Positions 10,592 to 22,023 of a stretch of DNA of 64,000 nucleotides are shown here, piece by piece; the first letter of the stretch is position 1, and each line of letters opens with the position of its first letter. The notes under the pieces were generated by a model that was not told the DNA's origin, searched no databases, and saw nothing but the letters and a program-made list of their open reading frames with translations. The DNA is from Mycolicibacterium sarraceniae (GTDB lineage Bacteria; Actinomycetota; Actinomycetes; Mycobacteriales; Mycobacteriaceae), in contig NZ_AP022595.1 of NCBI RefSeq assembly GCF_010731875.1, forward strand, positions 2,914,001 through 2,978,000. The letters are read 5' to 3'. A program made the translations under genes and the position numbers.

Positions 10592-10807
10592 GGTGGCAAT
10601 GGGACATGCCCGGCCGTGGCAAACTTTCGATCCACCGGTTTCAGCAATTTGGGTGGGTGAGCGGGTACTGCCTTTGACCTTTCGATCGATGGGAAATCTG
10701 GACCGAATTTGATGGCACAGGCGTTCTCTGAGCCGCGGATCAGGCGGCAAATCCTGCTCGATTCCTCTTTTCGGGTTGATCGTCCGAACCCTTGTATAGC
10801 GCTGTTT
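10592..10807. other. Intergenic stretch with no supported gene
   Basis: No convincing reading frame, repeat or hairpin was seen. If the fragment at 10435-10591 is the start of the interrupted gene, its promoter should be here. Confidence 0.4.
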
Positions 10808-10990
10808 TCAGATGCGCCGAGCTACCGGTCCGCAGAGCTGAGTACCGCCTGCACCACCGGTACCCATCCGTGCCGACGGTCCCGCCGTTGACGGCGGTGG
10901 GGTGACGCCGGTATTTCCCGTTACCGCCGCCGGGTGCCACTTTCGCCGGCACTTACACCGGATTTGCCGCCATCACCGTTGTTGCACGGG
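10808..10990 (-). pseudogene. Decayed PGRS scrap
   Basis: Short Gly/Asn-rich pieces appear in succession in different minus-strand frames: NNGDGGKSG, GGGNGKY, NGGTVGTDG and finally GTGGAGGTQLCGPVARRI followed by a stop. This is what a PGRS 3' end looks like after several small indels. No start remains. Confidence 0.45.
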
Positions 10991-11016
10991 ACGGTCCGTG
11001 TCCGGCCTTGCCGGCT

Positions 11017-12219
11017 TCAGCGCTGGCGAGCGTTCTTCTTGCCCGTAGCGCCAGATGTCGACGAGTTGGCCGATTTCGTGCCACTGGCGCTTGAGGCCGA
11101 TGATGTCCCAGGGCGCTTCGGAGCGATGGCGCGGGTGGATTGCGGGCTTGTCTTCTTGCCGCTGGCAGTGGCGGCCGTTGGCGCGGAGGTCTCCTCGCTG
11201 CTCCCATTGGACACCGCTGCCACCACGGAGGACCGCTTGCTGGAGGCCGCCGGTGCCGCCGCGAACGGCGCAAATCCATTGATATTAATGCCCGGACTGG
11301 ATTTGATGACTGTCGCGAGGTCTTGCAGGAACGACACCGCGACGGCGAATGGTCCGGGCCCGGCCTTGACCGTGTTCCCGCTGCCAAACAGGTTGAACGC
11401 CCAGCTCGCTGTTGTGTTGGGTAATGAACCCCACACCGTAATCTTATTGTCGTTGCCCATGTAATTGATGGCGTTGCTCAACACCCCTTCCGCGACCGCC
11501 ATCACGTGCTTACCCATGACGTTGACGCCACTGCTAAAGATTCCCTGCGCGATGAGGGTGCTCGCGTCGCCGAGAAGGTTGAGTGCAAGAGAGCCCAGGC
11601 CGCCGACGGTGATCGACTGGGTTGTGCCGCCGGGATTGATGCCGAAGGCAAAATTCATGCTGCCGATGTTGACGATGTTGCCCGGCCCGTATTGCACGGA
11701 GACGTTGCCGATGCCCGCGGCACCCGTTGTCTGCGTTCCTCCTGTGGAGATGCCGAGGGCGTAATTGAGCGCACCCAGGGTGGTGGTCACGCCTTCACCG
11801 ACTTGCACGGCCATGCTGAGAATGGACGGGAACGCTAAGGCTTTCGCATTGTCGCCGAGCGCGATTGTGAAAGACAGGAGGCTGAAGGCGGTCGAGGCAG
11901 CCGCGGCCGCGCTGGCGTAGTTGCCGAATGCAATGGCACCGCCGAAGAACGTGGTGCTGGAGTTGGCGACCGCACCGTTCCCGATCCCGATGGCACCGCC
12001 GAAGAACGTGGTGCTGGAGTTGGCGACCGCACCGTTCCCGATCCCGATGGCGATGCTGGTGAGGTTACTTGTGCAGCCGTTGCCGTTGCCGATGCCGAAC
12101 GCCGAAAAGCAGCTCGCATGTGACGTCGGTGCTTCGCTGACGCTCCCAACTGCAAGCGCACTGGACACCAATGCGCTGAGCAAGATGCCGCCTTTGGCCC
12201 CTACTTGATTCATCGACAT
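11017..12219 (-). CDS. Secreted Gly/Asn-rich repeat protein, paralog A
   Basis: The protein has 400 residues. It starts MSMNQVGAKGGILLS and has a signal peptide with an AHA-like cleavage region (SEAPTSHAS). The mature start is CFSAFGIGNGNGC, with two cysteines that could form a disulfide. The body is built from loose units of about 20-25 residues with GIGNxA, LNxxG and GxGN patterns, which suggests a solenoid fold (inference). The last ~90 residues are a disordered Ser/Lys/Ala/Thr tail with many KK, KR and SS patches. It is clearly related to the protein at 12802-14178. I do not recognise a named family and assign no function. Two ATGs (12219, 12213) could start it; neither has a strong ribosome site. 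An internal 57-bp unit is duplicated. Confidence 0.8.
   Translation of the reverse strand: MSMNQVGAKGGILLSALVSSALAVGSVSEAPTSHASCFSAFGIGNGNGCTSNLTSIAIGIGNGAVANSSTTFFGGAIGIGNGAVANSSTTFFGGAIAFGNYASAAAAASTAFSLLSFTIALGDNAKALAFPSILSMAVQVGEGVTTTLGALNYALGISTGGTQTTGAAGIGNVSVQYGPGNIVNIGSMNFAFGINPGGTTQSITVGGLGSLALNLLGDASTLIAQGIFSSGVNVMGKHVMAVAEGVLSNAINYMGNDNKITVWGSLPNTTASWAFNLFGSGNTVKAGPGPFAVAVSFLQDLATVIKSSPGININGFAPFAAAPAASSKRSSVVAAVSNGSSEETSAPTAATASGKKTSPQSTRAIAPKRPGTSSASSASGTKSANSSTSGATGKKNARQR
11933..12046. repeat. Perfect 57-bp tandem duplication inside paralog A
   Basis: The 57 bases at 11933-11989 are repeated exactly at 11990-12046. The unit encodes 19 residues containing GIGNGAVANSSTTFFG, so the frame is kept. 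Absence of any difference suggests a recent event or ongoing slippage. Confidence 0.9.
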
Positions 12220-12268
12220 AGCCCGTTACTTTAGGGGTCTGTGGTTCCCCGAAATCGTGGAGGGTTTC

Positions 12269-12706
12269 CTATGCCGCTCCCAGCCTGGTCTTGGATTCCC
12301 TGATCTCATAGTTGACGGGCGATAGCCCGTCGGCGGCGCTGTGCCGGCGTTGGTGATTGTAGAAGGTATAGCACCAGTCGATAACTACCGCCTGCGCATG
12401 AACCGCACTACGGAACTGATTGCGGGACAACACTTCCCATTCCAGCGAGGAGAAGAACGCCTCCGCGGCGGCATTATCGAAACACGATCCGACCCGACCC
12501 ATCGACTGGCGAATCCCCACGGTGCGGCACAGCGTGGTGAACGCCTGAAACCCGTTGACAGCGTTTCCGGTGCATCTTCTCGTCACTTTCCCAGCTGGTG
12601 AACTTCTTGCACCCCTGTCCCACTCCTTTTGACCACCCGGAACGCCGGGCTGGCAGGTCCAGATGTCCACCCGCTGTGCGGTCGCCGAGCAGTGTTTCTT
12701 GCCCAC
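12269..12706 (-). pseudogene. IS3-family transposase OrfB remnant
   Basis: The last ~100 residues match the C-terminal part of an IS3-type integrase: VGIRQSMGRVGSCFDNAAAEAFFSSLEWE with the D..E region, then YNHQRRHSAADGLSPVNYE. A relic of the preceding motif (FTSWE) lies in another frame near 12600. The 5' half is gone and I found no clear terminal repeats. It sits between the two secreted paralogs. Confidence 0.75.
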
Positions 12707-12801
12707 AGCTCACGTGTAGTCCCGGTGAGTGGGCGATCTGACGGTCGCGCGCACCGAACAGCTATTCGCCAATCGCGTGATGAGGAACGTTGCAGCGCGG
12801 C

Positions 12802-14178
12802 TTAGTGCTTCGGGTGTTTGCCTCCGGCGCTGCGCGAAGCCGCTGCGGTCTTCGTGTCGTCAGATGCGGACGCGCCGCTGGTTTTCTTACTGCCCGCGTC
12901 AGAGGTGGTACTCGGGGCGTTGGATATCCGGTGGGCGCCGCCCCGGGCAGCGCGCGGGGCAACCGTCGTGGTGCTGTCGTCGGCAGGAGTCACGGCGGCA
13001 GTCACGGTGACATCGTCGGTGGCGTCGTCGGCGGCGGCCGGCGTGGCCGCTGCACCGCCGTCGTCTGAGTGGGTCCGCGCCGCTGCTTTTGAGCTGCGAT
13101 CGGAAACTGCGGTAGCGGACGCCCTTGTCACGCTGGCTGCGGATTGGTGCGCAAGAGATGGTAGATCGAGGTGGAATGGCCCGGTGATTCTGATGCCTGG
13201 TCCGTTTTGGATGACGTTCCCGGCCTCTTGGAAGAAGGACGCGATGATTGCCAGCGGGCCACCGACGGTCTTCAGGACGTTGTCGGAGCCAAAGAAGTTC
13301 AACGCCGTGCCGAAGGTGGCGAAGGGGAACAGCCCCGTCACTGAAATGTTGTTGCCGGTGCCCAGCCAGTTGAGTGCGGTACTGAGTATGCCGGCGGTGG
13401 TCACGATGTTGGTGCCCAGGAAATTGAGGGCGGAGCTGAATTCGGCCTGCGTTGCCGCGGTGCCGCCGTCGCCGAGAAAGTTGAGCGCAAGTGTGCCGAG
13501 GACGCCCGCTGAGACGGTTTGCAACCCGCTGTTCTTGATCACGATGCTGAGGGCGGCGTTAAGCAAGCCGACTGCTGCCGCGGTACCCGCCCCGGCCTGC
13601 ATCACGAAGTTGGCGATCCCCGATGCGCCCGCCGACTGTGTGTTGGCGTTGCCGCTCATCAGCCCGAGGACCACATTGAAGGCGCCGAGTGCCTGTGTCG
13701 TGCCCGCGCCGATTTTCACTGCGATATTGCCGAGGCCGACGGCGCCGGTGACATTCGGAGTCATGCCGTCTGGCGAGATGCCGAGGACGAAATTGAAGAG
13801 GCCTCCGACAGTTGACGCAGTGCCGGGCCCAAATTGCAGGTTCCATCCGAGAAACGAATCGAGGGACTCGGACACGGCATTGTCGCCGGCGGCCAAAGCC
13901 AACATGAAGGCACTCAGGCTGGTCGTGGCGTGCGCGTTGGTGCCGAGGGCGATGGCACTGGTGAACAGTCCGCTGGTGGCACTCGCGGTTGCGCCGTCGC
14001 CGATCCCGATCGCGATCGTGGTCAGGTTGCTGATACAACCGTTGCCGTTGTTAAACCCGAAGGCCGAGAAGCACGATGCGTGGGCCGGCGGTGGTGCTGC
14101 GAACGCCCCTGCTGCGAGCGCACTCGAAACCAATGCGCCGAGCAACGCGTTGCTGTTTTTAGCTCCAACCCGCCCCAT
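12802..14178 (-). CDS. Secreted Gly/Asn-rich repeat protein, paralog B
   Basis: From the ATG at 14178 the protein has 458 residues; AGGGGA about seven bases upstream supports this start over the in-frame ATG at 14235. It has a signal peptide (ALVSSALAAGAFAAPPPAHAS), then CFSAFGFNNGNGC with the same two-cysteine spacing as paralog A. A long body follows with repeated LNFLGxxN, GxGNIAV and AGAGT patterns. The tail of ~110 residues is rich in Ala, Ser, Thr, Asp and Lys and ends HPKH. Corresponding segments can be lined up along the whole mature part of paralog A. Export is well supported; function is unknown. The complementary strand is also open but lacks such structure. Confidence 0.82.
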   Translation of the reverse strand: MGRVGAKNSNALLGALVSSALAAGAFAAPPPAHASCFSAFGFNNGNGCISNLTTIAIGIGDGATASATSGLFTSAIALGTNAHATTSLSAFMLALAAGDNAVSESLDSFLGWNLQFGPGTASTVGGLFNFVLGISPDGMTPNVTGAVGLGNIAVKIGAGTTQALGAFNVVLGLMSGNANTQSAGASGIANFVMQAGAGTAAAVGLLNAALSIVIKNSGLQTVSAGVLGTLALNFLGDGGTAATQAEFSSALNFLGTNIVTTAGILSTALNWLGTGNNISVTGLFPFATFGTALNFFGSDNVLKTVGGPLAIIASFFQEAGNVIQNGPGIRITGPFHLDLPSLAHQSAASVTRASATAVSDRSSKAAARTHSDDGGAAATPAAADDATDDVTVTAAVTPADDSTTTVAPRAARGGAHRISNAPSTTSDAGSKKTSGASASDDTKTAAASRSAGGKHPKH

Positions 14179-14307
14179 CAAAATCCCCTGTAACTCGTAT
14201 GAATCTTTGCTGGTTTGGACCGTACCCGACGCCACCTACTACTGACAGTCTTCTAGTTGATAATCGTCACGGATTTGTGGTCAGTGATGCGATTGTCGTA
14301 ACGGCGT

Positions 14308-14851
14308 TCATGCAAACGGCTGAAGTGGGTCGATGGTGACGACGGGGTAGGTCCCGTCATTGATGAGTTGAACGGTGATTCCGCCGGCCACCGAGTCTGC
14401 AGCTGGGTGGTGGTGTCCGGTGGGGTCACGACGACAGTGGTGGGGGGCCAGGCGATGGGGTCGCCTGTCTTCGGCTGAAAGCCCAGTCGCTGCTGGCTGT
14501 TGCTCCGGGAGCCAGCACGACAGGCTGCTCATCGCCGCCCGTTCTCGCGGCGCTGACGATCCCGCTGAACGGCGGGTCGGAAGGGTCTGGGGGGACGCCG
14601 TAGTGAGGGTTGGTTGTGCCGTCCACGCCGGGGTAGCCCTGCAGGGTGCAGGTCTGTGCGGAAGTATTCGTCAACAGCACGGAGAAGTAGAGGTAGCGCG
14701 AGTTATCCTCTGTCGGACACATCGGTGGAGTAGTGCTGAGGCTCAGGGAGTCGGCCCCGCACCACGGTGTCGCCGCCGCCGTATTCGTCGATGCCGGCAG
14801 CGCGAGCACAGCCGCAATGGCCGCGGACACCACATATATTGAGCGTCTCAT
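14308..14851 (-). pseudogene. Exported DUF4232-type protein, frameshifted
   Basis: An ATG at 14851 with GGAGGG upstream opens a signal peptide (SAAIAAVLALPASTNTAAA) and a DUF4232-like domain with the motif CTLQGYPGVDG. After ATASSDW the natural sequence moves to another frame (GLSAEDR), then a third (PIAWPPTTVVVTPPDTTT), then back (SVAGGITVQLINDGTYPVV) to a stop at 14308. Three shifts in about 130 bases mark it as decayed; the uncorrected product stops near 14426. Confidence 0.7.
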
Positions 14852-14981
14852 CGGGTTCGCCCTCCCCGCCTTCGAATCTCGAGGCCGGTGCGTAAACCCT
14901 AATCGCCGAGGCGCATATTTACGGCCTAATCAATTAATGGGGCGGTCGCGCGCGGAAGCAACATGATGACCGGTCAAACGG
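14852..14981. other. Gap between decayed DUF4232 gene and tRNA-Arg
   Basis: No gene seen. It is AT-richer than its surroundings near 14920-14940. Confidence 0.3.
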
Positions 14982-14984
14982 TGG

Positions 14985-15057
14985 TGCCCCCGGCAGGATT
15001 CGAACCTGCGGCCTTCTGCTCCGGAGGCAGACGCTCTATCCCCTGAGCTACGGGGGC
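14985..15057 (-). tRNA. tRNA-Arg (CCG)
   Basis: The minus strand folds as a 73-nt cloverleaf: acceptor GCCCCCG pairs with CGGGGGC, the anticodon loop is CTCCGGA with anticodon CCG, and the T arm contains GGTTCGAATCC. CCA is encoded at 14982-14984. A tRNA-Arg gene before argS is also found in M. tuberculosis. It marks the edge between accessory and core DNA here. Confidence 0.95.
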
Positions 15058-15120
15058 GCACGAAACAACTGCGCCAATGGGCTTCGACAGCCTAACGCAT
15101 TTCATGGACCACTCCGACCT

Positions 15121-15270
15121 GCCCGCTCGGCCTGGTTCCCGGGTCGCTGCGCTCCTGCCCGCTCGGCCTGGTTCCCGGGTCGCTGCGCTCCTGCCCGCTC
15201 GGCCTGGTTCCCGGGTCGCTGCGCTCCTGCCCGCTCGGCCTGGTTCCCGGGTCGCTGCGCTCCTGCCCGC
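15121..15270. repeat. 36-bp tandem repeat, four perfect copies
   Basis: Units at 15121-15156, 15157-15192, 15193-15228 and 15229-15264 are identical (beginning GCCCGCTCGGCCTGGTTCCC), with six further bases of a fifth. Each contains CCCGGG. The array lies between tRNA-Arg and argS. It keeps frames open on both strands, but only because the unit length is a multiple of three. Confidence 0.95.
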
Positions 15271-15321
15271 CGGGGATCCGGATTCGGGCGCTGACCACGC
15301 CAGACCATAGGATGGACCCTC

Positions 15322-16974
15322 GTGACGCCCGCCGACCTCGCCGACCTGCTGAAGAGCACCGCCGCCGCGGTGCTCGTCGAGCATGACCTGGATCCCGCCG
15401 CCTTGCCCGCGACGGTGACTGTCGAGCGTCCGCGCAATCCCGAGCATGGCGATTACGCCACCAACCTGGCCCTTCAGCTGGGCAAAAAGGTCGGCGCCAA
15501 CCCCCGCGAGCTGGCCGGTTGGCTGGCTGCTGCGCTGGTCGCTGCCGACGGTATCGCCGCCGCCGACGTCGCCGGGCCGGGCTTCGTCAACCTTCGCATC
15601 GAAGCCTCCGCGCAGGGGGTCATCGTGCGCAACATCCTGGACGCCGGTGCGCGCTACGGGAACTCAGCGGAGCTCGACGCCACCAACATCAACCTCGAAT
15701 TCGTCTCGGCGAACCCGACCGGCCCCATCCACATCGGTGGTACCCGCTGGGCTGCGGTCGGCGACGCGTTGGGCCGGCTGTTGAGCACCCAGGGTGCGGC
15801 GGTCACCAGGGAGTATTACTTCAACGACCACGGTGCGCAGATCGACCGGTTCACCAACTCTCTGATCGCCGCGGCCACCGGCCAGCCCGCCCCTGAGGAC
15901 GGTTACGCCGGTGACTACATCAAGGACATTGCCGAACAGGTGCTGGCTAAATCCCCTGATGCGCTGAGCCTTAACGGTGAGGAGCAGAAGGAGACCTTCC
16001 GCTCCATCGGAGTGGACCTGATGTTCACCCACATCAAGAACTCGCTGCACGAGTTCGGCACCGACTTCGACGTCTATACCCACGAAGATTCGATGCACAC
16101 CAGCGGGCGGGTCGACCAGGCTATCGCCAAGTTGCGCGAGACCGGCAATATCTATGAGAAGGATGGCGCAACCTGGTTGCGCACAACGGAATTCGGTGAC
16201 GACAAAGATCGGGTCGTCATCAAGAGTGACGGGCAGCCCGCCTATATCGCCGGCGACTTGGCCTACTACCTGGACAAGCGGCAACGCGGCTTCGACTTGT
16301 GTATCTACATGCTCGGTGCCGACCACCACGGTTATATCGCCCGACTCAAGGCGGCCGCCGCCGCCCTCGGTGACAATCCCGACACCGTCGAGGTGCTGAT
16401 CGGTCAGATGGTCAACCTCGTGCGCGACGGCCAGCCGGTGCGGATGAGTAAGCGGGCGGGCACCGTCATCACCCTCGACGACCTGGTGGAGGCCATCGGG
16501 GTGGACGCGGCCCGCTACTCGCTGACCCGTTCCTCGGTGGACACCCCGATCGACATCGATTTGCAGCTGTGGTCATCGGCGTCCAGCGAAAACCCGGTCT
16601 ATTACGTGCAATACGCACACGCCCGGCTCTCGGCACTGGCCCGCAACGCCGCCGAGCTTGGGCTGGCCCCAGACACCGCGCATCTGGAACTGCTCACCCA
16701 TGACAAAGAGGGTGTATTGATCCGCAACCTCGGCGAGTTTGCTCGGGTGCTCGAAGCCGGTGCCTCGCTGCGCGAGCCGCATCGGGTGTGCCGCTATCTG
16801 GAAGACCTGGCCGGTGACTACCACCGGTTCTACGACTCGTGCCGGGTGCTGCCTATGGGCGATGAAGAGCCCGGCGATCTGCATCGCGCGCGGCTCGCTC
16901 TGTGTGCGGCCACCCGCCAGGTAATCGCCAACGGTCTGGGGATCCTGGGCGTGTCTGCACCGGAGCGGATGTGA
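15322..16974 (+). CDS. argS: Arginyl-tRNA synthetase
   Basis: This 550-residue class I synthetase charges tRNA-Arg. The N-terminal tRNA-contact domain leads to the ATP site ([13 protein letters not shown], the HIGH signature, about residues 134-146) and the KMSKS counterpart is RMSKRAGT. The C-terminal DALR-type anticodon domain is present ([12 protein letters not shown]). The GTG start has AGGATGG upstream. Its stop overlaps the lysA start by four bases, so the two are likely co-transcribed. Confidence 0.97.
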   Translation: MTPADLADLLKSTAAAVLVEHDLDPAALPATVTVERPRNPEHGDYATNLALQLGKKVGANPRELAGWLAAALVAADGIAAADVAGPGFVNLRIEASAQGVIVRNILDAGARYGNSAELDATNINLEFVSANPTGPIHIGGTRWAAVGDALGRLLSTQGAAVTREYYFNDHGAQIDRFTNSLIAAATGQPAPEDGYAGDYIKDIAEQVLAKSPDALSLNGEEQKETFRSIGVDLMFTHIKNSLHEFGTDFDVYTHEDSMHTSGRVDQAIAKLRETGNIYEKDGATWLRTTEFGDDKDRVVIKSDGQPAYIAGDLAYYLDKRQRGFDLCIYMLGADHHGYIARLKAAAAALGDNPDTVEVLIGQMVNLVRDGQPVRMSKRAGTVITLDDLVEAIGVDAARYSLTRSSVDTPIDIDLQLWSSASSENPVYYVQYAHARLSALARNAAELGLAPDTAHLELLTHDKEGVLIRNLGEFARVLEAGASLREPHRVCRYLEDLAGDYHRFYDSCRVLPMGDEEPGDLHRARLALCAATRQVIANGLGILGVSAPERM

Positions 16975-18389
16975 ACGCTCACCCCGCCGGCCCGCGCCAC
17001 GCCGAAGAGATCCACCACGGCGGGGTGCCCGCGCGCCCCCTGACCGCCGCCGGCGCACTTGCGCTCGCGCCGAATGTATGGCCGCGCAACCTTGTTCGTG
17101 GTTCCGACGGCGAGGTGTCTATCGCCGGGGTGACCGTGAGCGAGCTGGCCGCCGAGTACGGCACCCCGCTGTTCGTCATCGACGAGGGCGACTTCCGCGG
17201 CCGCTGCCGCGAGATCGCGGCGGCGTTCGGCGGTGGACACAACGTGCACTACGCGGGTAAAGCCTTCTTGTGCAGTGAAATTGCGCGCTGGGTGGACCAG
17301 GAGGGGTTGTCGCTGGACGTCGCCACCGGCGGTGAGCTCGCCGTCGCGCTGCACGCCGGATTCCCGCCCGAACGAATCGCTTTCCACGGCAACAACAAAT
17401 CCGTCGACGAGCTGACCACCGCGGTCAAGGCCGGGGTCGGCCACGTGGTGCTGGACTCGATGACCGAGATCGAACGCCTCGATACCGTCGCCGGTGACGC
17501 CGGTGTGGTCCAGGACGTGCTGCTCCGGGTCACCGTCGGCGTGGAAGCGCACACTCATGAGTTCATCGCGACAGCCCACGAGGATCAGAAGTTCGGACTC
17601 TCGCTGGCCAGCGGGGCCGCCATGGTCGGGGTGCGCCGGGTCTTCGCCACCGATCACCTGCGCCTGGTCGGCTTGCACAGTCACATTGGTTCGCAGATCT
17701 TCGATGTGGCGGGCTTCGAGTTGGCCGCCCACCGGGTCATCGGACTGCTGCGTGATGTCGTCGCCGAGTTCGGGGTGGACAAGACCGCGCAGATCGCCGT
17801 CGTCGACCTCGGCGGGGGATTGGGCATTTCCTATCTGCCACAAGATGATCCGCCGCCGATCGAGGATCTCGCGACCAAGCTCGACGCGATCGTGCGCAGC
17901 GAGTCGGCGGCCGTCGGTCTGCCCGCGCCGCGACTAGTCGTCGAGCCGGGGCGTGCGATCGCCGGGCCAGGCACGGTGACGCTCTACGAAGTCGGCACCG
18001 TGAAGGATGTGGTCATCGGGTCCGACAAGACCCGGCGCTACGTCAGCGTCGACGGCGGGATGAGCGACAACATTCGCCCGGCACTCTATGGCTCCGAATA
18101 CGACGTTCGGCTGGTCTCCCGCGTCACCGGAACTCCGCCTGAGCTGTCCCGGGTGGTCGGAAAGCACTGTGAGAGCGGTGACATCGTGGTCCGCGATGCC
18201 TGGATTCCCGGCGATGTCCATCCAGGTGACCTGCTCGCGGTGGCCGCTACCGGCGCCTATTGCTATGCGATGTCGAGTCGATACAACTTGATCGGCCGTC
18301 CCGCCGTAGTAGCCGTGTCAGATGGGCGGGCCCGTCTGATACTGCGCCGGGAGACCGTCGATGACCTGCTGAGTTTGGAAGTGAGGTAG
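16971..18389 (+). CDS. lysA: Diaminopimelate decarboxylase
   Basis: LysA removes CO2 from meso-diaminopimelate to make lysine. Motifs of the PLP fold-III family are present: [10 protein letters not shown] with the PLP lysine, [20 protein letters not shown] and KHCESGD. The GTG at 16971 overlaps argS (GTGA) and gives 472 residues. That is somewhat longer than the M. tuberculosis enzyme because of an N-terminal extension before APNVWPRN. It heads the lysine/threonine block. Confidence 0.96.
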   Translation: MNAHPAGPRHAEEIHHGGVPARPLTAAGALALAPNVWPRNLVRGSDGEVSIAGVTVSELAAEYGTPLFVIDEGDFRGRCREIAAAFGGGHNVHYAGKAFLCSEIARWVDQEGLSLDVATGGELAVALHAGFPPERIAFHGNNKSVDELTTAVKAGVGHVVLDSMTEIERLDTVAGDAGVVQDVLLRVTVGVEAHTHEFIATAHEDQKFGLSLASGAAMVGVRRVFATDHLRLVGLHSHIGSQIFDVAGFELAAHRVIGLLRDVVAEFGVDKTAQIAVVDLGGGLGISYLPQDDPPPIEDLATKLDAIVRSESAAVGLPAPRLVVEPGRAIAGPGTVTLYEVGTVKDVVIGSDKTRRYVSVDGGMSDNIRPALYGSEYDVRLVSRVTGTPPELSRVVGKHCESGDIVVRDAWIPGDVHPGDLLAVAATGAYCYAMSSRYNLIGRPAVVAVSDGRARLILRRETVDDLLSLEVR

Positions 18390-18394
18390 AGCCA

Positions 18395-19704
18395 ATGAGT
18401 ACACCTGACAAGGCAATTGGTGTGGCGATATTGGGGCTGGGCAACGTCGGTAGTGAGGTTGCCCGGATCATCCAGGAGAGCGCGTCCGACCTGGCGGCGC
18501 GCATTGGTGCCCCGCTCGAACTGCGCGGCGTCGCGGTGCGAAACGTCTCCGCCGACCGCGGCCTGCCGGTGGAGCTGCTCACCGACAACGTCGAGGAGCT
18601 GGTCTCCCGCGAGGACGTCGATCTGGTCGTTGAGGTCATGGGCCCGGTGGAACCGGCCCGCAAGGCGATTCTGACGGCGCTCGAAGGCGGGAAGTCGGTG
18701 GTGACGGCCAACAAGGCGCTGCTGGCCCAGTCCACCGGCGAGCTGGCGCAGGCCGCCGAACGCGCGCACGTCGACCTGTATTTCGAGGCGGCCGTGGCGG
18801 GCGCCATCCCGGTGATTCGACCGCTCACCCAATCGTTGGCCGGTGACACCGTGCTGCGGGTGGCGGGCATCGTCAACGGCACCACCAACTACATCCTGTC
18901 TGAAATGGCTTCCACCGGAGCTGATTACAACTCGGCGCTGGCCGACGCGAGTGCACTGGGATACGCCGAAGCCGACCCCACCGCAGACGTCGAGGGTTAC
19001 GATGCGGCGGCCAAGGCCGCGATCCTGGCGTCCATCGCCTTCCACACCCGGGTCACCGCCGACGACGTCTACCGCGAGGGCATCTCCAAAATCACCCCGG
19101 AGGACTTCGACTCGGCCAAGGCGCTGGGGTGCACCATCAAGCTGCTCTCGATCTGCGAGCGGGTCACCGGAAGCGATGGCCAACAGCGGGTTTCGGCGCG
19201 CGTCTACCCGGCACTGGTGCCGCTGAGCCACCCGCTGGCCACCGTCAACGGGGCATTCAATGCCGTAGTGGTCGAGGCCGAGGCGGCTGGTCGGTTGATG
19301 TTCTACGGCCAGGGCGCCGGCGGTGCCCCGACCGCGTCGGCGGTGATGGGCGATCTCGTGATGGCCGCGCGCAACCGCGTGCAGGGCGGTCGCGGGCCGC
19401 GTGAGTCCAAGTATGCCCAGCTGCCGATCGCGCCGATAGGAATCATCCCCACCCGGTACTACGTCAGCATGACCGTCGCCGACCGGCCCGGTGTGTTGTC
19501 CTCGGTGGCAGCTGAATTCGCCAAGCGGGAAGTCAGCATTGCCGAGGTCCGTCAGGAAGGCATCAGCGGCGGCAGCGGTGCGCGCATCGTGGTGGTGACC
19601 CACCGTGCAACCGATGCCGCGCTATCCGAGACTGTTGCCGCGCTGGCTGACCACGACGCCGTCCAGGAGGTCGACAGCGTGCTGCGCTTGGAAGGAACCA
19701 GCGA

Positions 19705-19708
<4 letters not shown>
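18395..19708 (+). CDS. hom: Homoserine dehydrogenase
   Basis: The 437-residue enzyme reduces aspartate semialdehyde to homoserine. The N-terminal Rossmann motif is [11 protein letters not shown], the catalytic segment contains [13 protein letters not shown] and [13 protein letters not shown], and a C-terminal ACT domain ([19 protein letters not shown]) suggests threonine feedback. GAGG precedes the ATG. The stop overlaps thrC by four bases. The locus is called thrA in M. tuberculosis, but no aspartokinase domain is present. Confidence 0.97.
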
Positions 19709-21749
<2,041 letters not shown>

Positions 21750-22023
21750 GTTGCACACACGCCGGTGGTGATTCCTTGCTTTCCGGCGCTCAAGGGGGCT
21801 ATTCTCGGTCCCGTCCAGGCAAACGCAGCGACTGTTCCTGCGCCGACACTAGGACGACCACCAATTTCTCTTGTGTTCAACTCGTGGACTGACGGTTCGC
21901 CAGATGCGGCGAACTCCGGCGATCACCGTTGACGCAGACGATGGTGAGACTTCGCATTCAGCGAATCGGCTGAATGCCAGAACCCCTTGCCCCGACGAAA
22001 CGGTGAGGGAAGAAAGGAAATCC
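21750..22023 (+). promoter_or_regulatory. rho upstream region
   Basis: These 274 bases hold no supported gene. A long leader with possible autoregulation by Rho would be consistent with what is known for rho genes, but no promoter was pinned down. GAAAGGAAA just before 22024 serves as the ribosome site. Confidence 0.35.

Noticed and set aside
12818..14245. 475-codon + strand frame opposite paralog B
   Set aside because: The minus strand has a ribosome site, signal peptide and paralog; the + strand reading has none.
14985..15057. tRNA-Arg as an integration site of a genomic island
   Set aside because: No direct repeat of the tRNA end was found in the window and no integrase gene is present.
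15121..15270. Possible CRISPR array
   Set aside because: The units abut with no spacers and no cas genes are present.
15077..15310. Open frames of 68-111 codons on both strands over the 36-bp repeats
   Set aside because: They exist because the repeat length is a multiple of three and GC-rich; no start signal or homology-like sequence supports a protein.
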